Shown one piece after another: positions 16,977 through 25,161 of a stretch of DNA of 64,000 nt; position 1 is the stretch's first letter; the number at the start of each line of letters is the position of its first letter. Made by a program: the position numbers and the translations under genes. The stretch spans positions 62,001 to 126,000 of the forward strand of contig NZ_BLAE01000030.1 in the NCBI RefSeq assembly GCF_009687865.1. The letters are read 5' to 3'. This DNA comes from Acrocarpospora macrocephala (GTDB lineage: Bacteria > Actinomycetota > Actinomycetes > Streptosporangiales > Streptosporangiaceae). The notes under the pieces were generated by a model. It had not been told where the DNA came from. It saw only the letters and a program-made list of their open reading frames with translations, and searched no databases.

Positions 16977-18793
16977 GACCGAACCCCGCCGGCGTCGTAG
17001 GAGGTCGACGGCAGATCGGCCTCGGCGCGGGAGATGCCCGCCAGATCCGCCTTGATCTGCAAGGCCAGGAACCGCGAGTACATCCGGCAGTCGAGCAGCG
17101 AACCTCCCGTGATCCAAAAGTTCTCCTGCGCGGTGCGCTGCCACATGTTGCGCATGATGTAGTTCTGGTCGAACCCCCAGACGGGTCCCACCTTGTCCGC
17201 GACCTCGTCGCCCAGCATGCGGCGGATGCCGTCCTGCTGGTTCTCGTAGCCCGTCGCCAGGACGACCAGGTCGAAGGGGCGCGGCTCGCCGTCCTTCATG
17301 AGCAGCCCGGACTCCGCGAACCGGTCGTAGTCGTCGGCGTGCACGAACCCGATCTCGCCGGCGGCGATCAGCTCCGAGCAGCCCACGTTGATGTAGTAGC
17401 CGCCGCCCCGGCGCAGGAAGAGCATGTGGAAGCCGGTGTCGTCGGGCCCGAAGTCGAGCCGGAAGCCGACCCGGCGCAGGCCGTCGAGCAGCTCCCGGTC
17501 CAGCTCGCAGGTCTTCTTGGTCAGCCACTGGTAGGTGTTCCGCAGCACCGGGAAGGGGATCGCCGCGGTCACCAGGTCGACGTCGTCGGCGGGCGGGCCC
17601 TCGGAGTAGACCGCGTAGACCAGGGTCCCGCTCGGCACCAGGCTCACCACGCAGGTGGGGCTGCGCTGCATGATCGTCACTTGGGCGCCGTTGGCGTGCA
17701 GGTCCTGGGCCACGTCGTGGCCGCTGTTGCCGGTCCCGATCACCAGCGCCTTCCGGCCCGCGTACGCGACGCCGCTGCGGAACTCGCTGGAGTGCAGCAC
17801 CGTCCCGGCGAAGTCCGCCAGGCCCGGCAGCGCGGGCCGCCTCGGCACGCTGCTGGTCCCGCCGGTGGCGAGCACCAGGTGGATGGCGCGCACCTCGCGG
17901 ACGGCGCCGTCCCCGCGCCTGAGCCGGGCCGTCCAGGTGCGGGCGGCCGGATCGTAGCGAGCGTCCAGGAACTCGGTGGAGGTCCAGACGTCCAGCTCCA
18001 TGAACTCGGCGTAGCCCTCCAGCCAGCCGGCCAGCTTGTCCTTGGGCACGAAAGCCGGCCAGGTCTCGGGAAACGGCAGGTACGGCAGGCTGTTGGCCCA
18101 CACCTCGTTGTGCAGCGTGAGCGAGTGATACCGGTTGCGCCAGTTGTCCCCGACCCGCTCGTTCTTCTCCACGAGCAGGGTGCGCACGCCCAGCTGGACC
18201 AGGCGCGCGCCCAGGGTCAGCCCGGCCTGACCGGCACCGACCACGAGCACGTCCGCCGACCCGTCTGCCAGCTCCCGCGACTTGCGGCGTTCGTCGAGCC
18301 AGTTCTCGCCGGAGAAGTTGCGCGAGTACCGCAGGCCCGTGGGCCGCCGTGCGCCGATCCGCTCCTCGAAGCCGGTCAGCTCCTGGAGCGTGGTCAGCAG
18401 GATCCAGGCGCGCGGCTCGCGGGGGTCGCCCGGGTCGTACAGCAGCCGGACGAAGCCGGTGCCGCCGCCGATCGCCGTGTCGAAGTCGAAGTACGCCTCG
18501 ATGACCGACCTGGTGGAACGCCGTACCAGCCGCGGCGGCGTACGGCCTTCGGCGGCCCGCACCCGGCTCGGCCTGGCCTCCGCGACGGTGGCCTTGACCG
18601 CCTCCGCGATGGCCTCCTTGCCGCCGAATGTCCGGTAGCTCCAGGTGAAGGCGAGGATGTCCTTCCAGTACCCCTCGGCGTCAAAGAGGTCAACGACCTC
18701 GTTTACCGCGTGGCACTCAAGTGCGTCACCGAACCGCGCCAACCAGGCCAGGAAGATCCCTTCGACGTCCTCGGCACCCTCGGTCCGGCTCAT
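16973..18793 (-). CDS. flavin-containing monooxygenase (Baeyer-Villiger-like) with N-terminal NTF2-like domain
   Basis: NADPH/FAD monooxygenase, 606 residues, about 150 longer than simple FMOs because of an N-terminal SnoaL/NTF2-like segment (residues ~10-150). FAD motif VVGAGQAGL at ~183, fingerprint FAGTVLHSSEF (FxGxxxHSxxF) at ~328 and NADPH motif VIGTGNSGHD at ~352 are all intact. It probably inserts oxygen into a ketone or oxidises a heteroatom. It is the first gene of the leftward operon, divergent from the cyclase-led operon, with two TetR-type palindromes between them. Confidence 0.88.
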   Translation of the reverse strand: MSRTEGAEDVEGIFLAWLARFGDALECHAVNEVVDLFDAEGYWKDILAFTWSYRTFGGKEAIAEAVKATVAEARPSRVRAAEGRTPPRLVRRSTRSVIEAYFDFDTAIGGGTGFVRLLYDPGDPREPRAWILLTTLQELTGFEERIGARRPTGLRYSRNFSGENWLDERRKSRELADGSADVLVVGAGQAGLTLGARLVQLGVRTLLVEKNERVGDNWRNRYHSLTLHNEVWANSLPYLPFPETWPAFVPKDKLAGWLEGYAEFMELDVWTSTEFLDARYDPAARTWTARLRRGDGAVREVRAIHLVLATGGTSSVPRRPALPGLADFAGTVLHSSEFRSGVAYAGRKALVIGTGNSGHDVAQDLHANGAQVTIMQRSPTCVVSLVPSGTLVYAVYSEGPPADDVDLVTAAIPFPVLRNTYQWLTKKTCELDRELLDGLRRVGFRLDFGPDDTGFHMLFLRRGGGYYINVGCSELIAAGEIGFVHADDYDRFAESGLLMKDGEPRPFDLVVLATGYENQQDGIRRMLGDEVADKVGPVWGFDQNYIMRNMWQRTAQENFWITGGSLLDCRMYSRFLALQIKADLAGISRAEADLPSTSYDAGGVRS

Positions 18794-18856
18794 CTACAGG
18801 CCCCTTCTCGCATCCAGCAGGTCAGGGCGCCATTCAACTCGACCTCGCCCGCATCG

Positions 18857-18872
18857 TCAACACTCATGTTTA
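18857..18872. promoter_or_regulatory. TetR-type operator, divergent promoter, copy 1
   Basis: TCAAC-ACTCAT-GTTTA matches the cluster palindrome with one mismatch. It lies 64 bp upstream of the monooxygenase start and 44 bp (about four helical turns) from the perfect copy at 18901. Confidence 0.6.
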
Positions 18873-18900
18873 CGACACCCTAGACCACTGTCTTATCGTG

Positions 18901-18916
18901 TCAACGACAATGTTGA
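18901..18916. promoter_or_regulatory. TetR-type operator, divergent promoter, copy 2
   Basis: TCAAC-GACAAT-GTTGA is perfect, extended to GTCAAC/GTTGAC. It overlaps the first possible ATG of the cyclase gene (18910), which would allow direct block of transcription or initiation. Confidence 0.7.
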
Positions 18917-19815
18917 CGAAAGCCGTGGCAACCCGGTTCTATGGGCTCGTGAGTACTCGTGAGCCCGTGACGTCCTGGGGCCGGTGGGGCGCCGACGACG
19001 AGCTGGGCGCCATGAACCAGGTGGCGGCCGAGCAGGTGCTGGCCGGCCTGGCCGAGGCGGTGACCGGCCGGGTCGTCTCCTTGGCCACGCCGATCAGGAA
19101 CAACCAGGGCTTCGGGCTCGTCGGGCGCCGGCCCGCCGCCCACTACATGGTGCGCAGCGGCGCCGACTACGCCGCCGGGCTGCCCGAGCGGGCGGGGTTC
19201 GGCTACGCCGACGACGTCATCGCCATGCCCACCCAGGGCGCCACCCATGTCGACGCGCTCGCCCACGTGTGGCGGGACCACACGATGTACAACGGCTTCT
19301 CCGCACGCGAGGTCACCGGCCGCGGCGCGCGCCGCCTGGGCATCGACAAGATGCCCCCGCTCGTGACGCGCGGCGTCGTCGTCGACGCGAGCGCGCACCG
19401 CGAACCCGTGCGCGCCGAGCGACTCCAGCAGCTCCTCCACGCCCAGGACGTGCGGCTGCGACCGGGCGACGCCCTGCTCGTCCGGACCGGCTGGCTCGCC
19501 GCCGCCCTGCGCGGCGACGCCGACGGCACCCGCTGGCCCGGCCTGCACCCCGACTGCGGCGACCTGCTGGCCGGCGCCGGAATCACGCTGATCGGCGCCG
19601 ACAATCCGGGAGTCGAGGCGTTCCCCTCCCCCGACCCGGCCTGCCAGGTGCCGCTGCACGTCCAGCTCCTGCGTGACCACGGGATCTACTTCAGCGAGCT
19701 GATGGCGCTGGACGAGCTCTGCGCCGCCCGGCGGCCCACCTTCCTGTTCGTCCTCGCGCCGCTGCCGCTGGTGGGCGCGGTCGGCAGCCCGGTGAGCCCG
19801 GTCGCCGTCCTATGA
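18910..19815 (+). CDS. cyclase family protein (kynurenine-formamidase-like metal hydrolase)
   Basis: Metal-dependent hydrolase of 301 residues in the cyclase family, which includes formamidases and isatin or lactone hydrolases. The metal motif TQGATHVDALAHVW (HxxDxxxH, about residue 110) is intact, with NPGVEAFPSPD and a Glu-containing LMALDEL near the end. The start is uncertain: ATG 18910 lies inside an operator and lacks an RBS, and GTG codons at 18949 and 18967 are alternatives. It leads the rightward operon of acyl-CoA genes; ring opening is a likely role. Confidence 0.8.
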   Translation: MLTKAVATRFYGLVSTREPVTSWGRWGADDELGAMNQVAAEQVLAGLAEAVTGRVVSLATPIRNNQGFGLVGRRPAAHYMVRSGADYAAGLPERAGFGYADDVIAMPTQGATHVDALAHVWRDHTMYNGFSAREVTGRGARRLGIDKMPPLVTRGVVVDASAHREPVRAERLQQLLHAQDVRLRPGDALLVRTGWLAAALRGDADGTRWPGLHPDCGDLLAGAGITLIGADNPGVEAFPSPDPACQVPLHVQLLRDHGIYFSELMALDELCAARRPTFLFVLAPLPLVGAVGSPVSPVAVL

Positions 19816-19840
19816 GAAAGCCACGCAAGGAGAGATCACG

Positions 19841-20968
19841 ATGATCGACGTCAGGACCGCCGTGCGCCGCGCGGCGGCCGAGGAGCTGCGCGCCCGGGTC
19901 CGGGCGTTCGCCGAGCGGGAGATGGCGAGCTCGGGTGCGGACGCGCACTGTGACGCGTGGATGACCTCGTACTCGGCCGAGTTCAGCCGGGCGCTGGGAG
20001 CGCGCGGCTGGGCCGGCATGACCATCCCCGCCGAGTACGGCGGCCCGGGCCGTACCAGCATGGAGCGGTATGTCGTGATCGAGGAGTTGCTCGCGGCGGG
20101 AGCGCCGGTCGCCCTGCACTGGTTCGCCGACCGGCAGGTCGGGCCCGCGCTGCTCCGGCACGGATCGCCCGCGCAACGGCGGCGCTACCTGCCCGGCATC
20201 GCGCGCGGGGAGTGTTACTTCGCCATCGGCATGTCGGAGCCGGACAGCGGCTCTGACCTGGCCGCCGTACGGACCCGGGCGCGCCGGGACGGCGGGGGCT
20301 GGCGGCTCGAGGGCGCCAAGACCTGGAGCAGCCACGCCCACCTGGCGCACCACATGCTCGTGCTCGCGCGTACCGACCCCGCCGAGGACCGGCGCGCGGG
20401 CCTGTCCCAGTTCCTGGTCGACCTGCGGCTGGACGGCGTCCAGATCCGGCCGATCACCACGCAGGACGGGCGGCGCCACTTCAACGAGGTCGTCTTCGAC
20501 GGCGTCCGGCTCGACGACGGCTGCCTGCTCGGCACGCGCGGCCAGGGCTGGAGCCAGGTCATGGCGGAACTCGCCCTTGAGCGAAGCGGGCCGGAACGGT
20601 TCCTGTCCACCATGCCGCTCCTGCGCTGCCTGCTGCGCCGGACCGAGGCGAGACCGAAGGAGCTCGGCGTGCTGCTGGCCGAACTGCGCAGCATCCGCGC
20701 GATGTCCCAGAGCGTCGCCGAAGCGCTCGGCCGCGGGGAGACGCCCACGGTCGCGGCGGCCGTGGTCAAGGACCTCGGCACCCGGTTCGAGGGCAAGGTG
20801 GTGGAGCTGGCGCGTGACCTGCTGCCGGTCGTGCCGGACCTGGCCTCCGGCGACGAGTACGCCCGGCTGCTCGCCGAGGCCGTCGTGCACTCCCCTGACC
20901 GTACCCTCCGCGGCGGCACGAACGAGATCCTGCGCGGGATCGTGGCCAGGACGGCGGCGGGCGCGTGA
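19841..20968 (+). CDS. acyl-CoA dehydrogenase, subunit 1 of an adjacent pair
   Basis: FAD acyl-CoA dehydrogenase of 375 residues with the AKTWSSHAH substrate loop, the GMSEPDSGSDL signature (~130) and the terminal LRGGTNEILRGI. The position of the usual catalytic Glu (EGT) reads GGT. The RBS AAGGAG lies 10 bp before the ATG. It overlaps the next dehydrogenase gene by 4 bp, the arrangement of the heteromeric steroid side-chain dehydrogenases (ChsE type), so a mixed tetramer is likely. Confidence 0.88.
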   Translation: MIDVRTAVRRAAAEELRARVRAFAEREMASSGADAHCDAWMTSYSAEFSRALGARGWAGMTIPAEYGGPGRTSMERYVVIEELLAAGAPVALHWFADRQVGPALLRHGSPAQRRRYLPGIARGECYFAIGMSEPDSGSDLAAVRTRARRDGGGWRLEGAKTWSSHAHLAHHMLVLARTDPAEDRRAGLSQFLVDLRLDGVQIRPITTQDGRRHFNEVVFDGVRLDDGCLLGTRGQGWSQVMAELALERSGPERFLSTMPLLRCLLRRTEARPKELGVLLAELRSIRAMSQSVAEALGRGETPTVAAAVVKDLGTRFEGKVVELARDLLPVVPDLASGDEYARLLAEAVVHSPDRTLRGGTNEILRGIVARTAAGA

Positions 20969-21972
20969 GCGGCGAGATCGCGGACGCCATCGCGGCGATC
21001 CTGCGGAATTTCCCGCAGGGGAGCGCGGACGGATCCTGGGACGAGACGCTCGGGCGGGCCGCCACCGACGCGCTCCGGGACGGCGACTGGCTGGACGTGA
21101 GCCTCCCGGACCTGGGCGATCTGGCCGACGCGGTCGCGGTGGCCGCCGCCGTCACGGCCCACGGCTGGCCGTCGCCGGTCCCGGACCTGCTCCTGATCAC
21201 CAACAGCGCGCTCGCGGCCGTGGGCGTCCCGCGCTCGCATCGGTGCCCGATAGTCGTACCGGGTCCCGGCAGGCTCGACGGGACAGGCCGCGTGACGGCG
21301 GCGGCCGAGCACGTCGCCTGGGCGCCGTGGGCCGACCAGCTCCTGGTGGTCGCGCAGGATCCCAGAGGCCGCCCGACATTGGTCGCCGTCGACCCCGGAC
21401 AGGCGGAACTCCGGCCCGGGCATACCCTCCACGGCTCGCCGTGGGCGCACGTCCGGCTCGAGAACGCCGCCGCCGAATACCTCGGGACCGCCACCGACGA
21501 CCTGGCCGAGTTCGTCACCACCGCGGGGGCCCTCGCGCGCAGCGCGCAGTCGCTGGCGGCGCTGGAGCGCGTGCGCGCCCTGTCGGTGGAGCACGTGCGG
21601 ACGCGCGTGCAGTTCGGCCGCCCGCTCGCCGCCTTCCAGGCCGTGCAGCAGCATCTGGCCGCCCTGATCGGGGAGGTCGCCGCCGCCGAGGCGGCGGTCG
21701 CGCAGGCGCTGGGGGACGTCCGCGACATCAGGGAGCTGGTCGGCGATCCACGCCTGTCCACCGCGAAGATCCGCACCTCGGCGGCGGCCACCGAGGCGGC
21801 CCGCCTGGCCCACCAGTTGCACGGAGCCATCGGCATCGCCCGGGAACACGAGCTGCACCGGCACACGCTGGCCCTGCTGACCTGGCGCGAGGAGTTCGGC
21901 AACGAACGATTCTGGGGAGGCAGGCTGGCAGCGAGCGCCGGCCCGGACCTGTGGGCCTGGCTGACCGGATGA
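20965..21972 (+). CDS. acyl-CoA dehydrogenase-like protein, subunit 2
   Basis: Shorter and divergent dehydrogenase family member, 335 residues, starting with GTG in a GTGA overlap. The C-terminal helical domain is recognisable (SLAALERVRALSVEHVRTRVQFGRPLAAFQAVQQ, about 185-220; LHGAIGIAREHELHRHTL, ~280). The N-terminal and middle domains are short, and the EPGxGSD signature is absent. Such partners supply half of the flavin or substrate site in alpha2beta2 dehydrogenases. It is coupled to the hydratase gene downstream. Confidence 0.8.
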   Translation: MSGEIADAIAAILRNFPQGSADGSWDETLGRAATDALRDGDWLDVSLPDLGDLADAVAVAAAVTAHGWPSPVPDLLLITNSALAAVGVPRSHRCPIVVPGPGRLDGTGRVTAAAEHVAWAPWADQLLVVAQDPRGRPTLVAVDPGQAELRPGHTLHGSPWAHVRLENAAAEYLGTATDDLAEFVTTAGALARSAQSLAALERVRALSVEHVRTRVQFGRPLAAFQAVQQHLAALIGEVAAAEAAVAQALGDVRDIRELVGDPRLSTAKIRTSAAATEAARLAHQLHGAIGIAREHELHRHTLALLTWREEFGNERFWGGRLAASAGPDLWAWLTG

Positions 21973-21986
21973 ACAAGGATGCACCC

Positions 21987-22751
21987 ATGTGGGATTTTGT
22001 GACAATCGACCGCCATCACCCCGTCGCGGTCCTGACCCTCAACGACCCGGGCCGCCGCAACATCCTCTCCTCGGCGATGGTGCGCGAGCTGGGCGAGGCG
22101 CTGGACGAGATCGAGGCCGACCCGGCCGTGCGCGCCCTGGTCGTCACCGGGGCGGGCCCCGCGTTCTGCGCCGGTGCGGAGCTGGCGACGCTCGAACGCG
22201 CGGCCGAGGGCGACTTCGGTCTCATCCGCGAGGTCTACGGCGGATTCCTGCGTGTCCTGCACTCGCCGCTGCCGACCATCGCGGCCGTGAACGGACCCGC
22301 CGTCGGCGCGGGCTTCAATCTCGCGCTCGCCTGCGACATCCGCCTGGCCGCCCACTCTGCGCGGTTCGTCTGCCGTTTCGCCGAGCTCGGCATCTTCCCC
22401 GGCGGCGGCCACACCTGGCTGCTGACCCGGGCCATCGGCCACCAGCACGCGGTCAAATCCCTCCTTTTCGGCGAGACCTGGGACGGGGCCGGAGCCCACC
22501 GCATCGGGCTGGTCACCGATGTCCTCCCCGACGGGGAGGTCGTCGGCGCGGCCGTCGCGATGGGTGACACGCTGAAGGGGCTTGAGCCGGAGTACGTCCG
22601 CCGGCTCATCGAAACGCTCCGGACGGCCCCGGGGATCACCGGCCACGCGGAGGCGCTGGAGCTGGAGGCCGGGCATCAGGAGTGGTCGACCGGGCGCCCC
22701 GCCTTCCTCGCCGGGCTCGCACGGATCAAGGACTCCATGACGGCGCGCTGA
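21987..22751 (+). CDS. enoyl-CoA hydratase/isomerase family protein
   Basis: Crotonase-fold enzyme of 254 residues that hydrates or isomerises enoyl-CoA. The oxyanion-hole segments CAGAELATLER (~55) and NGPAVGAGFNLALACDIRLAA (~100) are clear, with ELGIFPGGGHTWLL (~130) at the position of the catalytic acids; Gly-Gly there replaces the second Glu of typical hydratases. The ATG at 21987 has AAGGA at 7-nt spacing; an alternative ATG at 21969 overlaps the previous stop. Confidence 0.88.
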   Translation: MWDFVTIDRHHPVAVLTLNDPGRRNILSSAMVRELGEALDEIEADPAVRALVVTGAGPAFCAGAELATLERAAEGDFGLIREVYGGFLRVLHSPLPTIAAVNGPAVGAGFNLALACDIRLAAHSARFVCRFAELGIFPGGGHTWLLTRAIGHQHAVKSLLFGETWDGAGAHRIGLVTDVLPDGEVVGAAVAMGDTLKGLEPEYVRRLIETLRTAPGITGHAEALELEAGHQEWSTGRPAFLAGLARIKDSMTAR

Positions 22752-23501
22752 TCAACTGGCGTGGTGGGAGGTCGCGGCGGCGAGGACATTGCCGACCTGG
22801 TCGGCCAGGCTCACCGCGGCGAGGCGGGCCTGGCGGGACGGCCTGGTGCCGGGGGCGGGACGGAGCAGGTAACGGCCGTAGCAGTAGTCGTCGCCGACGA
22901 CGGGCAGTTCGATCTCGCGGTCGGGCAGGCCGTGCCGCTCCACGTCCAGGCGCCGGTGACCCAGCACGATGGTGCCGTCCTCTTCCATGCGCGGGAGGCC
23001 CCCCTGCGGGGGCCCGTACTCGAAGTGGCAGCGGCGGAGATACAGGATCTGCGTGAGATGACGCGCGACCCGGTCGATCACCTCGCTCGGCGCGGCGGCG
23101 GTCTGGGCCAGCATGGCGACCTCGTGGACGCGGGCGAGGTAGTCGGCGTCGGTGATGGCGAGCACCTTGACGCGGCGGGCTTTGACCGCCAGCTGGGAGG
23201 TCATCAGCCCGACGATGACCAGCAGGGCGGCGGTCTGCAGGTCGACTGATCGGAGAATGGCGAACTGCTCGTACGGCTGAGTGAAGAGAAACGCGAACCA
23301 GACAGCGGATGAGAGCGCCGCGATCGCTCCGGCGAAACGGTTCCCCAGGGCGGCGACGGCGACCACGACCACGACCAGGAGGAGGGCTACATTCGCGGTC
23401 GAGACCGTTGCCCGCGACGGAATTATCACCGCCGCCACGGTAAGGGGACCCAGCACCGCAGCGCCAATCGCGACAACGTCCCTGATGGTCACGATACGCA
23501 T
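22752..23501 (-). CDS. membrane protein with KdpD-like DUF4118 domain, no kinase domain
   Basis: Integral membrane protein of ~249 residues. Four hydrophobic helices (about residues 5-110) match the DUF4118 module of KdpD-type sensor kinases. They are followed by a coiled helix (VHEVAMLAQTAAAP) and a GAF-like segment (~140-240). No His-kinase or ATPase domain follows. The third of three ATG codons (23501) is best spaced from AAAGGGG; 23507 and 23561 are also in frame. It is convergent with the hydratase gene, with no space between stops. Possibly an orphan sensor or partner of a kinase elsewhere. Confidence 0.72.
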   Translation of the reverse strand: MRIVTIRDVVAIGAAVLGPLTVAAVIIPSRATVSTANVALLLVVVVVAVAALGNRFAGAIAALSSAVWFAFLFTQPYEQFAILRSVDLQTAALLVIVGLMTSQLAVKARRVKVLAITDADYLARVHEVAMLAQTAAAPSEVIDRVARHLTQILYLRRCHFEYGPPQGGLPRMEEDGTIVLGHRRLDVERHGLPDREIELPVVGDDYCYGRYLLRPAPGTRPSRQARLAAVSLADQVGNVLAAATSHHAS

Positions 23502-23637
23502 CATCATCACCCCTTTGGTGCCGTCGGGCACGGCAAGAAGCGCAACGCCCCGGCACGCCAAGCGGTAGAAAGATATCCTTTTTATGAATTTATCACATTT
23601 ATCGCCTTGAATCCTTTTTAAGGGTCATGCAAAGGAG

Positions 23638-25161
23638 TTAGAGGAGGTCAAAATATTCGCGTTGCTCCCAATCCGAGACCTCATCAAGGTAGCGATTGTA
23701 TTCAGCGCGTTTTAAGTGCACGTACCAGTCGACGACTTCGTCGCCGAGAACGCGGCGGAAGAGCGGGCTGGTGTCCAGAGCGTGGAGCGCGTCACCGAGG
23801 GTGCGGGGGAGCCTGGTGGCATCGTCGCGGTACGGGGACTCGGTGGGGGCGCCGGGAGACAGGCCGTGGTCCATCCCGTCCAGGCCGGTGATGAGCTGGG
23901 ACAGGATGTACAAGTACGGGTTCGCGCCGGGTTCGCCGGAGCGGTTCTCCAGGTGCGCGTTCGGGTCGCCGGGTGCGCCGACGGCTCTGACCATGGCGCC
24001 TTTGTTGTCCAGGCCCCACAGCACGCGGTCGGGGGCCAGCGAGTACGGCTGGTACCGCTTGTAGCCGTTCACAGTCGGTGTCGTGAACGCGGCGGCGGCC
24101 TCGGCGTGGGCGAGGAGCCCGCCCAGATAGGAGAGACCCTGGGGAGAGAGCACGCTGCCGGGATCGGCGGACGCGAACAGGGGCGCGCCGGTGACGGCGT
24201 CGCGGAGGGACTGGTGCAGGTGCCAGCCGGTGGAGGCGGTGTCGGCGCCGCGCGGGCGGGACATGAAGGTCGCGTGCAGGCCGAGGCGGTGGCAGATCTG
24301 CTTGAGCGCCATCCGGCAGAGGATCACCTGGTCGGCGACGGCGGACGCGTCCCCGGCGTCCAGGGTCACCTCGAACTGGCTGGGGCCGAATTCCAGCTCG
24401 ATCGACCGGAGCGGCAGGTCCAGCCGGGTGAGCCCGCGGTGGATCTCGGCGACCAGGTCGTCGGCCTCGTCCAGGGTGTCGACGCGGAGCAGCTGGGAAC
24501 CGGGGGTGATCGGCCGGACGGCGGGCGCGGCCCCCGGACTGCCGGGACGGCCGACCCGGGCCGGGTGCATCGCGTCGTCGACCCGGGCGAACACGTGGAA
24601 CTCCAGCTCGGGTCCGACGGTCATCGACAAGCCCCGCTCGGCCAGCCCGGCCAGCTGCCGCCGGAGCAGGCCGCGAGTGCAGTACGGTACGGCTCCGCCG
24701 TCCGGAAACCGCAGGTCGGCCAGGATCATCCCGCTCCGCGCCGACCACGGGAGCACCCGGAAGGTGGTCGGGTCGGGCACCAAGACGACGTCCCCGGCCC
24801 CCGAGAACCCCCGGTACCCGCCGAGGCTGAGTGCGTCGAAGACGGCGTACGAGGACTTGCCCGAGGTGTCCTTCAGCAGCAGCGAGGAGGGCACGGTCAG
24901 CCCGGATCCGAGCACGCCGGGCAGCGCCGCCCTGGTGATCGACTTGCCGCGGAGCACGCCGTGCTGGTCCACGAAGCAGACCCGGACGAGTTCGATCCCG
25001 AGCTCGTCGACGACCCGGCGCAGCTGGGCGGCGCTCGCGTACTGCTCCTCCGTCCACAGCCCGTGCCGTTCCACGAAACCGCCCCGTTCTGCGGCCGGCA
25101 TGGGCCGGGCGCCGTACCCGCCGCCGCCTTCGGCGACCGGCCGCTCGTCGGCGTTACGCAT
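23638..25161 (-). CDS. glutamine synthetase-like gamma-glutamylamide ligase
   Basis: ATP-dependent ligase of 507 residues in the glutamine synthetase superfamily, expected to join glutamate to an amine. The beta-grasp domain (~30-130) contains RVCFVDQHGVLRGK. The catalytic domain has GPELEFHVF (ExE metal site, ~190), ELEFGPSQFEVTL (~270), the TGWHLHQSL metal histidine (~320) and RSGEPGANPY (~415). The C-terminus lacks the NLY adenylylation motif. It overlaps the Rieske oxygenase gene by 8 bp. Known relatives beside Rieske oxygenases make gamma-glutamylanilide (TdnQ/AtdA1); others act on isopropylamine or polyamines (IpuC, PuuA). Substrate unknown. Confidence 0.85.
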   Translation of the reverse strand: MRNADERPVAEGGGGYGARPMPAAERGGFVERHGLWTEEQYASAAQLRRVVDELGIELVRVCFVDQHGVLRGKSITRAALPGVLGSGLTVPSSLLLKDTSGKSSYAVFDALSLGGYRGFSGAGDVVLVPDPTTFRVLPWSARSGMILADLRFPDGGAVPYCTRGLLRRQLAGLAERGLSMTVGPELEFHVFARVDDAMHPARVGRPGSPGAAPAVRPITPGSQLLRVDTLDEADDLVAEIHRGLTRLDLPLRSIELEFGPSQFEVTLDAGDASAVADQVILCRMALKQICHRLGLHATFMSRPRGADTASTGWHLHQSLRDAVTGAPLFASADPGSVLSPQGLSYLGGLLAHAEAAAAFTTPTVNGYKRYQPYSLAPDRVLWGLDNKGAMVRAVGAPGDPNAHLENRSGEPGANPYLYILSQLITGLDGMDHGLSPGAPTESPYRDDATRLPRTLGDALHALDTSPLFRRVLGDEVVDWYVHLKRAEYNRYLDEVSDWEQREYFDLL

